DNA from: Fusobacterium gastrosuis
GTDB taxonomy: Bacteria > Fusobacteriota > Fusobacteriia > Fusobacteriales > Fusobacteriaceae
Length of the DNA stretch: 64,000 nt
Reading direction: 5' to 3'
Assembly: GCF_900095285.1 (NCBI RefSeq)
Contig: NZ_LT607734.1
Location: forward strand, 992,001 to 1,056,000
The notes below the pieces were generated by a model. The model ran no database searches. It saw nothing but the letters and a program-made list of their open reading frames with translations, and was not told the DNA's origin. Made by a program: the position numbers and the translations under genes. This document shows, in pieces, positions 54,592 to 63,763 of this stretch. Positions within the stretch are counted from its first letter, which is position 1, and each line of letters begins with the position of its first letter.

Positions 54592-55778
54592 TGAGATTAA
54601 TAGCTTCAGCTACAATGGGAATAGAGAGTGTAGTTAAAGATGAGTGTATAGAGCTTGGTTTTAAAAATGTACAGGCATTTAATGGAAGAGTAGAATTTGA
54701 TGGAGATTTTGAAGATATAGTCAAAGCAAATATATATTTAAGGTGTGCAGATAGAATATTTATAAAAATGGCTGAATTTAAAGCATTGTCATATGAAGAA
54801 TTGTTTCAAAATATAAAGGCATTAAATTGGCAAGAATTTATAGAAGAAAATGGAGAATTTCCAATTTCTTGGGTAAGTTCAGTAAAATCAAAATTATATT
54901 CCAAATCGGATATTCAAAGAATAGCAAAAAAAGCAATAGTTGAAAAACTAAAAGAAAATTATAAAAGAGAAATATTTTTGGAAAATGGAGCTCTTTTTAA
55001 AATAAAAATTCAATGTCATAATGATGTATTTATTGTAATGTTAGACACAAGTGGTGAAGCTTTAAATAAAAGAGGATATAGAGCAAAACAAAAAATAGCT
55101 CCAATAAAAGAAACAATGGCAGCAGCATTGATTAAATTATCAAAATGGAAAGCGGATGAAATTTTATTAGATCCTATGTGTGGGACAGGAACTATTGTAA
55201 TCGAGGCAGCAATGCTAGCTAAAAACATTGCACCTGGTGTAAATAGAAAATTTTCTTCTGAACAATGGAAAATAATTCCTGAAGAACTTTGGATAAATGT
55301 CAGGGATGAAGCTTTTTCAAATGAAAAAGAAGATATAAACTTGAAAATTTATGCTTCAGATATTGATGAAGAAAGTATAAGAATAGCAATAGAAAATGCT
55401 GAATTAGCTGGACTTGAAGAAAGTATAAAATTTGAAGTGAAAGATTTTAAAGACTTAGAAAGTATTGGAAAATATGGTGCGATAATAGTAAACCCACCTT
55501 ATGGTGAAAGACTTATGAATAATAAAGATGATGTGGATGATGAAGCTTATATTCTTCAGATAAAAGATAATAGAGAAATAGATAATTTATACAGAATGTT
55601 TGGAGATGTATGTAAGAAGAAATTTTCAAAATGGTCATATTATATAATAACTTCTTATGAAAATTTTGAAAATATTTTTGGTCAGAAGTCTACTAAAAAT
55701 AGGAAACTGTATAATGGTGGTTTGAAATGTTATTATTATCAATATTTTGGGGCAGGAAAAAATGGATTCAAAAATTAA
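54591..55778 (+). CDS. THUMP-domain RNA methyltransferase (RlmL/YpsC-like)
   Basis: 395 residues. N-terminal ferredoxin-like and THUMP region (about 1-155), then a Rossmann methyltransferase with LLDPMCGTGTIVIEAAMLA (SAM loop), IYASDIDEESIRIA and the IIVNPPYGERL catalytic NPPY. It corresponds to the N-terminal half of E. coli RlmKL, which makes m2G2445 in 23S rRNA. Start coupled to the permease stop (TAATG). Confidence 0.93.
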   Translation: MRLIASATMGIESVVKDECIELGFKNVQAFNGRVEFDGDFEDIVKANIYLRCADRIFIKMAEFKALSYEELFQNIKALNWQEFIEENGEFPISWVSSVKSKLYSKSDIQRIAKKAIVEKLKENYKREIFLENGALFKIKIQCHNDVFIVMLDTSGEALNKRGYRAKQKIAPIKETMAAALIKLSKWKADEILLDPMCGTGTIVIEAAMLAKNIAPGVNRKFSSEQWKIIPEELWINVRDEAFSNEKEDINLKIYASDIDEESIRIAIENAELAGLEESIKFEVKDFKDLESIGKYGAIIVNPPYGERLMNNKDDVDDEAYILQIKDNREIDNLYRMFGDVCKKKFSKWSYYIITSYENFENIFGQKSTKNRKLYNGGLKCYYYQYFGAGKNGFKN

Positions 55779-56433
55779 AGAAATAGTGGATTATGGTAGA
55801 GAGATTTGTTTACAAAATTTATTATTAATAACTAGATTGAAAGAAGATTTAAAACAAAAGACAGATTTATCAGGGATTGAGAAGATAGATAAGGAAGTAC
55901 TTCCTATATATGAAAATATATACTTTTCTCTTGAGGAAGAACAATTAAAGTCCATGATAGCAAATGATTCAGAACTTTTAGAAAAAATAAAAAATAATCT
56001 TGAAAAAATTTTAGAAAATAGTAATTTAAGTAAAAATTTTATATTAGAACAGTTATCCAAAAGAAAAGAATTAATTGGAAAATCTGGAGCAGAGGTTGTA
56101 AAAAAATTTAATACATATAAATTAAAAGAATATAAAAAAGAAAGAGCGGATTTATTAAGTAAGATAAATTTAGTTTTAGATGAAGAAGAAAAATTAAATT
56201 TAGATTTATCTAATGCTATTCAAGAAAAAGAACAGATGGAGATTATAGAAAAAATACAACCTATTAGAGAAAAATATAGAGAATTAGAAAAAAAGTTTAA
56301 TATGTTTCAGGAAGAAGTAAAAAAATGTGAAGAGGTTTTAAATAAAAAATGGCCCTATGAAATATATGGGACAAGAGAAGAAAAGGAATTTCTAGATGTA
56401 TTTTTAAAAGTCTACGATAATATTGATATATAA
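55762..56433 (+). CDS. Hypothetical coiled-coil protein
   Basis: About 223 residues, no recognised domain. Almost entirely helical and charged (EYKKERADLLSKINLVLDEE, EKEQMEIIEKIQPIREKYRE), with a coiled coil from about residue 115 to 205 and a short end EIYGTREEKEFLDVFLKVY. No signal peptide or membrane segment. It overlaps the methyltransferase gene by 17 bases and is 38 bases before the cyclophilin gene. AGGA supports ATG 55762. Confidence 0.7.
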   Translation: MDSKIKEIVDYGREICLQNLLLITRLKEDLKQKTDLSGIEKIDKEVLPIYENIYFSLEEEQLKSMIANDSELLEKIKNNLEKILENSNLSKNFILEQLSKRKELIGKSGAEVVKKFNTYKLKEYKKERADLLSKINLVLDEEEKLNLDLSNAIQEKEQMEIIEKIQPIREKYRELEKKFNMFQEEVKKCEEVLNKKWPYEIYGTREEKEFLDVFLKVYDNIDI

Positions 56434-56471
56434 ATAGATTTATATAAATAAGAAGAAAAGGAGGGTAGAGG

Positions 56472-56975
56472 ATGGATTTACAAGCTGTTATTAAAACAAA
56501 TAAGGGGGAGATAAAACTAAAATTATTTCCAGATGTAGCTCCTATAACTGTAATAAACTTTGTTACTTTAGCAAGAAAAGGTTATTATAATGGGCTAAAG
56601 TTTCATAGAGTAATACCGGACTTTATGATTCAAGGCGGTTGTCCTGATGGAACAGGAATGGGAGGACCGGGCTATCAATTTGGAGATGAATTTAAAGAAG
56701 GAGTAGTATTTGATAGAAAAGGTTTATTAGCAATGGCAAATGCCGGACCTCATACGAATGGGTCACAATTTTTTATAACTCATGTACCCACTGATTGGTT
56801 AAATTACAGGCATACAATTTTTGGTGAAGTTGTATCTGAAGAAGATCAAAAAGTGGTAAATGAAATAAGACAAAATGATGTTATGGAAGAAATATTAATA
56901 ATTGGTGAAACAGATAAGTTATTAGAAGAAAACACAGAATTTTATACTCAACTAAAAAATTTTTTAAAAATATAA
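56472..56975 (+). CDS. Cyclophilin-type peptidyl-prolyl isomerase
   Basis: 167 residues, cytoplasmic, no signal peptide. Cyclophilin core: [39 protein letters not shown] (catalytic Arg), [35 protein letters not shown] and HTIFGEVV. PpiB-like. AGGAGGG lies upstream of the ATG. Confidence 0.94.
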   Translation: MDLQAVIKTNKGEIKLKLFPDVAPITVINFVTLARKGYYNGLKFHRVIPDFMIQGGCPDGTGMGGPGYQFGDEFKEGVVFDRKGLLAMANAGPHTNGSQFFITHVPTDWLNYRHTIFGEVVSEEDQKVVNEIRQNDVMEEILIIGETDKLLEENTEFYTQLKNFLKI

Positions 56976-57000
56976 TTTAAAATATTAAGGGGGTAAAAAT

Positions 57001-58302
57001 ATGATTTTATTGAATCCGGTTGTTCTTTCAGTAATTGTTATGACAGTTTTATGTTTGTTGAAGTTAAATGTACTTTTGGCATTAATAGTTTCGGCACTAG
57101 TGGCAGGATTATCAGCAGGAATGCCTTTAGGTGGAATCATGGGAACATTAATTTCAGGAATGGGAGGAAATGCAGAAACAGCACTTAGTTATGTATTATT
57201 AGGAACTTTAGCAGTTGCTATAAATAGTACAGGTGTTGCAACTATAATTTCTAGTAAGATTTCAAAAGTTATCAATGGTAAAAAACAAGTTTTATTACTT
57301 ATGATAGCTGGTCTTGCTTGTTTCTCACAAAACTTAATACCAGTTCATATAGCTTTTATACCAATATTAATTCCGCCATTATTAAAATTAATGAACGAAT
57401 TAAAGTTAGATAGAAGAGCTATGGCTTGTTCTTTAGCGTTTGGATTGAAAGCACCTTATATAGCTTTACCTGTTGGGTTTGGATTAATATTCCAAGGAAT
57501 TATAGCAAGAGAAATGTCAAATAATGGTATGACAGTAGATAAAATGGATGTTTGGAAATCTACTTGGATCTTAGGATTATTTATGTTTATTGGGTTATTA
57601 CTTGCTATATTTGTAAGTTATAGAAAGAATAGAGATTATAAAGATTTACCTTTAAAAGGAATGGATGCAGTTGAAGCTGATAAAATGGAAACTAAACATT
57701 GGTTAACATTAGTGGCAGCAGCAATAGCATTTATTATTCAATTAAAAACAGGATCTTTACCTTTAGGAGCAGTAGTTGCTTTAGCAGCAATGCTTGTGTT
57801 TAGAATTATAAAATGGAAAGATGTTGATGAGTATATCGGTGGTGGAGTTGGACTTATGGGTCTTATAGCTTTCATCATGTTAGTGGCAGCAGGATATGGA
57901 GCAGTTATCAGAGAAACTGGAGCAGTTGGAGAATTAATAGATAGTATACATGGATTAATAGGTGGAAGTAAAGCTATTGGAGTATTTATAATGTTATTAA
58001 TAGGACTTTTAATAACTATGGGAATAGGAACTTCATTTGGTACTATCCCAGTAGTAGCAGCAATCTATATTCCATTATGTATAAAATTAGGAATATCAGT
58101 TCCAGGTGCAGTTATACTTCTTGCAGCAGCAGCAGCTTTAGGAGATGCAGGATCTCCAGCATCTGATACAACATTAGGACCAACATCAGGACTTAATGCA
58201 GATGGACAACATGATCATATAATGGATACATGTGTACCTACATTTATACATTATAATATTTTACTAATAATAGGTGGATTTATAGGAGCAATGGTTCTAT
58301 AA
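57001..58302 (+). CDS. NhaC/YuiF-type Na+/H+ antiporter family permease
   Basis: 433 residues with about 11 membrane segments. The N-terminal MILLNPVVLSVIVMTVLCLL, the mid ALAFGLKAPYIALPVGFGLI-like portion and the C-terminal ALGDAGSPASDTTLGPTSGL are typical of the ion-transporter subfamily including YuiF, related to NhaC and GntP carriers. Several members probably carry amino acids or peptides with sodium or protons. Followed by its own terminator and two genes that look metabolically linked (YjiH-like and an M20 amidohydrolase). Confidence 0.85.
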   Translation: MILLNPVVLSVIVMTVLCLLKLNVLLALIVSALVAGLSAGMPLGGIMGTLISGMGGNAETALSYVLLGTLAVAINSTGVATIISSKISKVINGKKQVLLLMIAGLACFSQNLIPVHIAFIPILIPPLLKLMNELKLDRRAMACSLAFGLKAPYIALPVGFGLIFQGIIAREMSNNGMTVDKMDVWKSTWILGLFMFIGLLLAIFVSYRKNRDYKDLPLKGMDAVEADKMETKHWLTLVAAAIAFIIQLKTGSLPLGAVVALAAMLVFRIIKWKDVDEYIGGGVGLMGLIAFIMLVAAGYGAVIRETGAVGELIDSIHGLIGGSKAIGVFIMLLIGLLITMGIGTSFGTIPVVAAIYIPLCIKLGISVPGAVILLAAAAALGDAGSPASDTTLGPTSGLNADGQHDHIMDTCVPTFIHYNILLIIGGFIGAMVL

Positions 58303-58318
58303 AAAAGTAAATAATTAA

Positions 58319-58346
58319 AACACGGGTTTTTACCCGTGTTTTTTGT
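58319..58346 (+). terminator. Terminator or attenuator between two transporter genes
   Basis: AACACGGG and CCCGTGTT with a T-rich loop and T6. The next gene starts only about 22 bases later with no promoter visible between them, so partial read-through is likely. Confidence 0.85.
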
Positions 58347-58367
58347 AAAAAATAAGAGGTGAGCAAA

Positions 58368-59672
58368 ATGGATAAATACACTATTGAGAATAAATTAAAA
58401 TTTGTATGTTACAGTTTAATAGGGATATTTTTATTTTTTGTTCCAATTTCTATACTAGGAAAAACGACAATTCCATTGGATCATATAGTTAGTTATATAT
58501 TAAAAATACCATATTTTAGAGAAATATATGGAATAATTTTGGTAATAATAGGAGCAATATTACCATTTTACAGAAAGAATTGGAATAAGAATATAACTTC
58601 AACCATATTTTCTGTATTAAAAATATTTGCTATTCCATTTGTAATAATGGCTATAACTAAGAGAGGTCCAGAGTTTTTAATGAATAAGGATGTAATACCT
58701 TTTATTTTTTCCAAAATAGTTGTACCAGTTATAACAATAGTCCCTATTGGAGCAGTATTTTTAGCATTGATAATAAACTATGGACTTATGGAATTTGTAG
58801 GTGTTTTCATGCGACCGATCATGAAACCTATTTGGAAAACACCAGGAAGAGCAGCTATAGATGCTGTTGCTTCATTTGTTGGTAGTTATTCTGTAGCATT
58901 GTTAATAACAAATAGAGTTTACAAAGAAGGAAAGTATACTTCAAAGGAGGCTGTTATAATAGCTACTGGCTTTTCTACTGTATCAGCAACATTTATGATT
59001 ATTGTAGCTAAAACTTTAGACTTACTGCCTGTATGGAATATATATTTTTGGGCAACAGTTTTTGTAACATTTTTAGTAACAGCAATTACAGCTAGGATAT
59101 ATCCTATTAGTAAAAAAGCTGAAGAATATTATGAAGGGGTAGAAGGAGATATAGAAAAAGAAATCACAGATAATAAATTTAAAGTTGCATTTGATGAAGC
59201 TATGGAAACTTGTTCTAAAGCTGATGGAATAATAAAAGGAACTTTAATAAATTTAAAAGATGGTCTAAATCTGGCTTTTAATATAGCTCCATCTCTTATG
59301 GCAGTAGGAACATTAGGTATAGTAATTGCTAATCATACTCCAATTTTTAGCCTGTTAGCCTATATATTATATCCATTTACCTATATAAGCGGATATGAAG
59401 AACCATTTTTAGTTGCAAAAGCCTTGTCTTTAGGAATAGCAGAAATGTTTTTACCGGCAGTGTTAGTAACTAAATTAAGTTTTGAAGTTAGAATGTTAGT
59501 AGCTATAACATGTGTATCAGAGGTATTATTTTTTTCAGCATCTATACCTTGTATGATGGCAACAGATATACCAATAAGTTTTAAAGATTATCTAGTTATT
59601 TGGTTTGAAAGAGTTGTTCTATCAATTTTAATTTCTATTCCAACAATATATATTATTAAATTATTTATTTAA
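58368..59672 (+). CDS. YjiH family (nucleoside recognition/Gate domain) membrane protein
   Basis: About 434 residues, around ten membrane segments. Two Gate-type regions are visible (AAIDAVASFVGSYSVALLIT and LSLGIAEMFLPAVLVTKLSF), with KEAVIIATGFSTVSATFMII between them. The YjiH group is widespread in fusobacteria and Firmicutes, often next to M20 amidohydrolases, but its cargo is not proven. AGAGGTG supports ATG 58368. Confidence 0.82.
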   Translation: MDKYTIENKLKFVCYSLIGIFLFFVPISILGKTTIPLDHIVSYILKIPYFREIYGIILVIIGAILPFYRKNWNKNITSTIFSVLKIFAIPFVIMAITKRGPEFLMNKDVIPFIFSKIVVPVITIVPIGAVFLALIINYGLMEFVGVFMRPIMKPIWKTPGRAAIDAVASFVGSYSVALLITNRVYKEGKYTSKEAVIIATGFSTVSATFMIIVAKTLDLLPVWNIYFWATVFVTFLVTAITARIYPISKKAEEYYEGVEGDIEKEITDNKFKVAFDEAMETCSKADGIIKGTLINLKDGLNLAFNIAPSLMAVGTLGIVIANHTPIFSLLAYILYPFTYISGYEEPFLVAKALSLGIAEMFLPAVLVTKLSFEVRMLVAITCVSEVLFFSASIPCMMATDIPISFKDYLVIWFERVVLSILISIPTIYIIKLFI

Positions 59673-59694
59673 TAGAAAAGAGGGAGGAAAATTT

Positions 59695-60828
59695 ATGAAA
59701 AACTTTTTCTATGAGATCAGAAGTAAACTACATCAGATGCCAGAAATAGCACTAGAAGAATATAAAACATCAGAGTTTATAAGAAATTTTTTAAAAGAAT
59801 TGAAGATTGAGTATGAAATAGTTGGGACAAGTACATTGGCAATATTTAAAGGAGAGGAAGATAGATGGATAGGTTATAGAGCTGATATAGACGCTCTTCC
59901 TATACATGAAGAAAATAATACTGAGTATAAATCAAGAATTGATGGAATGATGCATGCCTGTGGACATGATGGACATACAACAAATCTTTTATATTTTGCT
60001 AAATGGTTAAAAGAAGAAATAAATAAAGGAAAAAAATTAAAAAAATCTGTAATGCTTATATTTCAAGCAGGAGAAGAAGGAAAGGGTGGAGCTAAAATTA
60101 TAGCTGATACAGAATTTTTTAAAACAAAGAGATTTGAAGGAATTTTTGCTCTTCATGTCTTGCCTGATTTAGAAGAAGGTAAGATAGCTGCAAGTTCTGG
60201 ATATTTGAGTTTTCAAAATGTAAATTTGGATATAGAAATAATAGGGAAAGGATGTCATGGTGCACAACCTCAAAAAGGGATTGACTCAATATTAGTAGGA
60301 GCAAAATTGGTTGAAGCATATCAATCTATAATATCAAGGAATATAGATCCTTTTAAACCAGTTATTCTTACAATAGGAAGTTTTAAAGCTGGAACTGTTA
60401 GAAATATTATTCCAGAAAAAGTAGAAATGTTAGGAACTATAAGATTACAAGATGTCAATCTTATAGATTTTATAAGACAAAGGATGCAAGATATAAATTT
60501 AGGTTTTGAAAAGTCATATGGTGTAAAAATAAATATGAATTTTAAACCATTTTATCCACCAGTATATAATTCAGAAGAATTGTTTGAAAAGATAAAGAAG
60601 ATAGTTCCAGAAAAAAATATTGTAACAGAAATAAAATTGAGCGGATCAGAAGATTTTTCGTTCTATCTACAAAATGGAAATAAAGGTTTCATGTTTTTAT
60701 TAGGAGTTAGGAATGAAGAAAGAGGATTTGTTCATCCTTTACATAACTCAAAATTTGATTTTAATCCTGATGTACTAAATTTAGGTTTTGAAATTTTTAG
60801 AGATTTATTACTTGAAATGGAAGTATAA
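59695..60828 (+). CDS. M20 family metallo-amidohydrolase
   Basis: 377 residues, cytoplasmic, similar to hippurate hydrolase, N-acetyl-cysteine deacetylase (YtnL/SndB) and IAA-amino acid hydrolases. Metal ligands HACGHDGHTTN and FQAGEEGKGGAK, YRADIDALP near residue 63, dimerisation lid in the middle, C-terminal LHNSKFDFN. It removes an acyl group from an N-acyl amino acid. It follows two transporters by 23 bases, suggesting uptake and hydrolysis of acyl-amino acids or peptides (inference). Confidence 0.9.
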   Translation: MKNFFYEIRSKLHQMPEIALEEYKTSEFIRNFLKELKIEYEIVGTSTLAIFKGEEDRWIGYRADIDALPIHEENNTEYKSRIDGMMHACGHDGHTTNLLYFAKWLKEEINKGKKLKKSVMLIFQAGEEGKGGAKIIADTEFFKTKRFEGIFALHVLPDLEEGKIAASSGYLSFQNVNLDIEIIGKGCHGAQPQKGIDSILVGAKLVEAYQSIISRNIDPFKPVILTIGSFKAGTVRNIIPEKVEMLGTIRLQDVNLIDFIRQRMQDINLGFEKSYGVKINMNFKPFYPPVYNSEELFEKIKKIVPEKNIVTEIKLSGSEDFSFYLQNGNKGFMFLLGVRNEERGFVHPLHNSKFDFNPDVLNLGFEIFRDLLLEMEV

Positions 60829-60870
60829 AAAAATACTGTAAAATAAAGAAAAATAATATATATGAGAATA

Positions 60871-60911
60871 AAAAAGCTCCACTTAAAAAATATTAAGTGG
60901 AGCTTTTTTTA
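60871..60911. terminator. Bidirectional terminator between amidohydrolase and agcS
   Basis: AAAAAGCTCCACTTA and TAAGTGGAGCTTTTT form a perfect stem shared by the convergent genes. Confidence 0.92.
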
Positions 60912-62252
60912 TTCAGCTAATTCATATTCTTCAGAAGTTTTTACAACTAATTTATTTAGAACTATAAGAGCAATTAAATTTGGTATTACCATAAATCCAT
61001 TAAACATATCGGCAAGTTCCCAAACAAGTTCAACTTTTTGAAGAGAACCAACAGTTATACAAATCATAACTAAAAGTCTATAAATATTTAAAGCACTATT
61101 TCCAAAAAGATATTTTATATTAGCTTCTCCAAAGAAGTACCAACCTATTATTGTAGAAAAAGCAAAGAAAAATAATGAAATAGCAATAAATATAGAACCA
61201 GTAATACCTAAAGAACTTTCAAAAGCTTTTTGAGCTAAGGTAATACCTGTTATCCCAGTAAAATCAGCTTTTGATGTAAGAATTACAAGTGCAGTTAGAG
61301 TCAAAACTATAAAAGTATCTATAAAAACAGTAATTATTGCAACATTTCCTTGTTCGACAGGATTTTTGACTTTTGCCACAGCATGTGCATGAGGTGTAGA
61401 TCCCATTCCTGCCTCATTAGAAAATAGTCCTCTAGCTACCCCGTATCTTATTGCTTTTTTTATTCCAGCTCCAGCAAGTCCACCTAAAATAGCTTTATTG
61501 GAAAAAGCATTTATAAAGATCGCTTCAAAGGCTTTAAAGATCATGTCATAGTTCATACCTATAATTATAGTACAAATTATAATATATAAACCAGCCATAA
61601 GAGGAACAACTTTCTCTGTTACTGCTGCAACTCTTTGTACACCACCAAAAAAAACATAACCACTTAGGAGTGCAACAAAGATACCTGTCATATATGTAGG
61701 AATATTAAAAGAATTTTCAAATGCAACACCTATTGAGTTTGCTTGAACAGCATTACCCATAAAACCTAGTGCAAAAACACATGATAAAGCAAAGAATACT
61801 GCTAAAATTTTTGAAATAAAACTTTTATTAAATAATTCTTCTATATAATATGCAGGTCCTCCAGTTATTGAACCCTCTACTTTTCTTTTAAAAATTTGAC
61901 TAAGTATAGCTTCTGCATATATAGTTGCCATACCAAAGAAAGCACTTATCCACATCCAAAATATAGCCCCAGGTCCACCAGAAACAATAGCAGTCGCAGC
62001 ACCAGCCAAATTTCCTGTACCAACTTGAGCTGCTATAGCAGTTGCAAGAGCTTGAAAGGAAGACATACCGTTGTGATCGGCCGCTTTACCATTCAGATTA
62101 AAATCACCAGTTAATTGTTTAAGTCCTCTTTTAAATTTTCTAATTTGCACAAATTTTAGTCGAATAGTAAAGAAAATTCCAGTTCCAACCAACAAAATTA
62201 TTAAGATAGATCCCCAAAATAAACTATTAATTTTTGCAATCAAATCCAACAT
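60909..62252 (-). CDS. Sodium:alanine/glycine symporter (AGCS family)
   Basis: 447 residues with about 11 membrane segments. Family motifs: AAQVGTGNLAGAATAIVSGG, PGAIFWMWISAFFGMATIYA, then ARGLFSNEAGMGSTPHAHA, WYFFGEANIKYLFG. A tandem glycine riboswitch in the leader indicates that glycine is the main cargo. AAAGGAG precedes ATG 62252. Confidence 0.95.
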   Translation of the reverse strand: MLDLIAKINSLFWGSILIILLVGTGIFFTIRLKFVQIRKFKRGLKQLTGDFNLNGKAADHNGMSSFQALATAIAAQVGTGNLAGAATAIVSGGPGAIFWMWISAFFGMATIYAEAILSQIFKRKVEGSITGGPAYYIEELFNKSFISKILAVFFALSCVFALGFMGNAVQANSIGVAFENSFNIPTYMTGIFVALLSGYVFFGGVQRVAAVTEKVVPLMAGLYIIICTIIIGMNYDMIFKAFEAIFINAFSNKAILGGLAGAGIKKAIRYGVARGLFSNEAGMGSTPHAHAVAKVKNPVEQGNVAIITVFIDTFIVLTLTALVILTSKADFTGITGITLAQKAFESSLGITGSIFIAISLFFFAFSTIIGWYFFGEANIKYLFGNSALNIYRLLVMICITVGSLQKVELVWELADMFNGFMVIPNLIALIVLNKLVVKTSEEYELAE

Positions 62253-62284
62253 AACAACACTCCTTTAATTTCAAAATTATCGAA

Positions 62285-62311
62285 TAAAAAAAGGTCTTTT
62301 TACAAAGACCC
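62285..62311 (-). terminator. Riboswitch expression-platform terminator
   Basis: On the minus strand, GGTCTTTGTAAAAAGACC is followed by T7, between the glycine aptamers and agcS. It fits a transcription-attenuation switch, which glycine binding would relieve or enforce. Confidence 0.75.
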
Positions 62312-62360
62312 CTGAAATTTAAAAGAATTATACAAAAGCAATCAAAAATTGCTGCACAAT

Positions 62361-62530
62361 TCCTCCGTCCTTTTACCTGAGAGTTTAGGCTTAATAAAAT
62401 TAAGCTTTGCTCCTTCGGTGTTTCCTTTAAGAAATCTCTCCAGAGGCTCGTCCAATATGAGTCCTTTATACCTGAAAGTATTACATCTTCGGTGTTTCTT
62501 TTTAAGAAATCTCTCCTCATATCTTCATCC
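62361..62530 (-). promoter_or_regulatory. Tandem glycine riboswitch
   Basis: Two glycine aptamers in a row on the minus strand. Aptamer 1 (about 62530-62450): GAGGAGAGATT, ACACCGAAGATGTAA, CTTTCAGGTATAAAGGAC. Aptamer 2 (about 62445-62361): GGAGAGATT, ACACCGAAGGAGCAAAG, CTCTCAGGTAAAAGGACGGA. The CACCGAAG and CTCTCAGGTAAAAGGAC blocks are the hallmark of the class. It is followed by a terminator hairpin and the AGCS symporter, and glycine transport genes are usual targets. Confidence 0.95.
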
Positions 62531-62592
62531 GATTTTATTCGATTTTTATAATTAGTGATACTAGCATATTTTTTTAAAGTTGTCAATATGTT

Positions 62593-62925
62593 TTAATTGA
62601 AAAAATTTTGTACCAGATACATATAGGAAACAGTACCAACAACAATTGATAAAAGTGTATTATGTTTCCATTTATGTAGAACAACTACTATTAATAGTGA
62701 AATAAACTCTGGTAAAAATTTAGAATTATCAGAAAAATTAATATTTTTTAGACAATAAATGACTAGCATTGCCATAATAGAATATGGTAAAACTGAGCCT
62801 AAATAAATTAAAAGTTCAGGTGTTTTTTTAGAAAATAGTATAAAAGGGAGAAATCTTAAAGCCAAAGTTATAGTAGCCATTATGCTTACAGCAATTAAAG
62901 CATATTCAAAATTATTATTAAACAT
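62593..62925 (-). CDS. azlD: AzlD-type branched-chain amino acid exporter subunit
   Basis: 110 residues, four hydrophobic segments, ALIAVSIMATITLALRFLPF, typical of the small AzlD partner. It overlaps azlC by 8 bases and has AAAGGAGG before its ATG. Works with AzlC in export of branched-chain amino acids and analogues. Confidence 0.88.
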   Translation of the reverse strand: MFNNNFEYALIAVSIMATITLALRFLPFILFSKKTPELLIYLGSVLPYSIMAMLVIYCLKNINFSDNSKFLPEFISLLIVVVLHKWKHNTLLSIVVGTVSYMYLVQNFFN

Positions 62926-63619
62926 TATTTTCCTCCTTTTTATTTATAAATTTTCTTAAAAATATTAATGAAAGTGAAATTAATACCATTGCAGGTATAA
63001 GAAAATTAGATTTTCCAAATATTAATAAACACAATATAGATATTATTAAACCTAACATTGCAGGCAAATGATTTTTATTTTTTTCCCACTGTTCAACAAA
63101 AATAATAACAAAAAGAGCAGTCATAGAAAAATCTATTCCTTTAGTATTAAAAGAAAAGGTACTACCTAAAATACTACCTATGAAACTTCCCAAGATCCAG
63201 TAAAAATGATTAAATAATGAAAGATAAAGATAATATTTTCTTTTATCTACATAATCAGGAAAATCATTCCCGCAGACTAAAGAGTAGGTTTCATCAGTCA
63301 AAGCAGCAATGAGATAAGGCTTAAATTTTCCAGTATTTTTATAATTTTCAAGCATAGATATACCATAGAATATATGTCTTGCATTGACAAGTAGAGTAAC
63401 AAGAGCAATTGAAATAAATGAAGCTCCACTACTTAAAAGTTCAATACCAATATATTGCATAGAGCCAGCATAAATAAATGTTGACATTGCCAGAGCCCAC
63501 CAATAAGAGTAGCCCTTATCATACAAAAGAATACCAAAACCTATACCTAAGACTATATAGCCTGCCATAACAGGAATACTTTTTAAAAATGCATATTTTA
63601 AAGTTTTATTTTTTTGCAT
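62918..63619 (-). CDS. azlC: AzlC-type branched-chain amino acid permease
   Basis: About 233 residues with seven to eight membrane segments. AzlC marks: SIPVMAGYIVLGIGFGILLY, YAGSMQYIGIELLSSGASFI, LLVNARHIFYGISML, AALTDETYSLV. ATG 63619 has AAGGA 8 bases upstream, better than ATG 63628 where the site would touch the start. First gene of an azlCD pair. Confidence 0.92.
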   Translation of the reverse strand: MQKNKTLKYAFLKSIPVMAGYIVLGIGFGILLYDKGYSYWWALAMSTFIYAGSMQYIGIELLSSGASFISIALVTLLVNARHIFYGISMLENYKNTGKFKPYLIAALTDETYSLVCGNDFPDYVDKRKYYLYLSLFNHFYWILGSFIGSILGSTFSFNTKGIDFSMTALFVIIFVEQWEKNKNHLPAMLGLIISILCLLIFGKSNFLIPAMVLISLSLIFLRKFINKKEENNV

Positions 63620-63763
63620 AAAATCCATCCTTAAATAAAATATATTTTTTATATTAGCATAAAAATTAAAAAATTCAAAGATAAGAAAATTAATTTTCTT
63701 TTAATTTCTTGTAAAAAATGATACAATGAAATATTAGCTTAAATATTTAAAGAGGTGAATGAA

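Noticed and set aside
62227..62586. A 119-codon minus-strand frame across the agcS leader
   Set aside because: It lies in the glycine riboswitch and its terminator, which explain the sequence fully.
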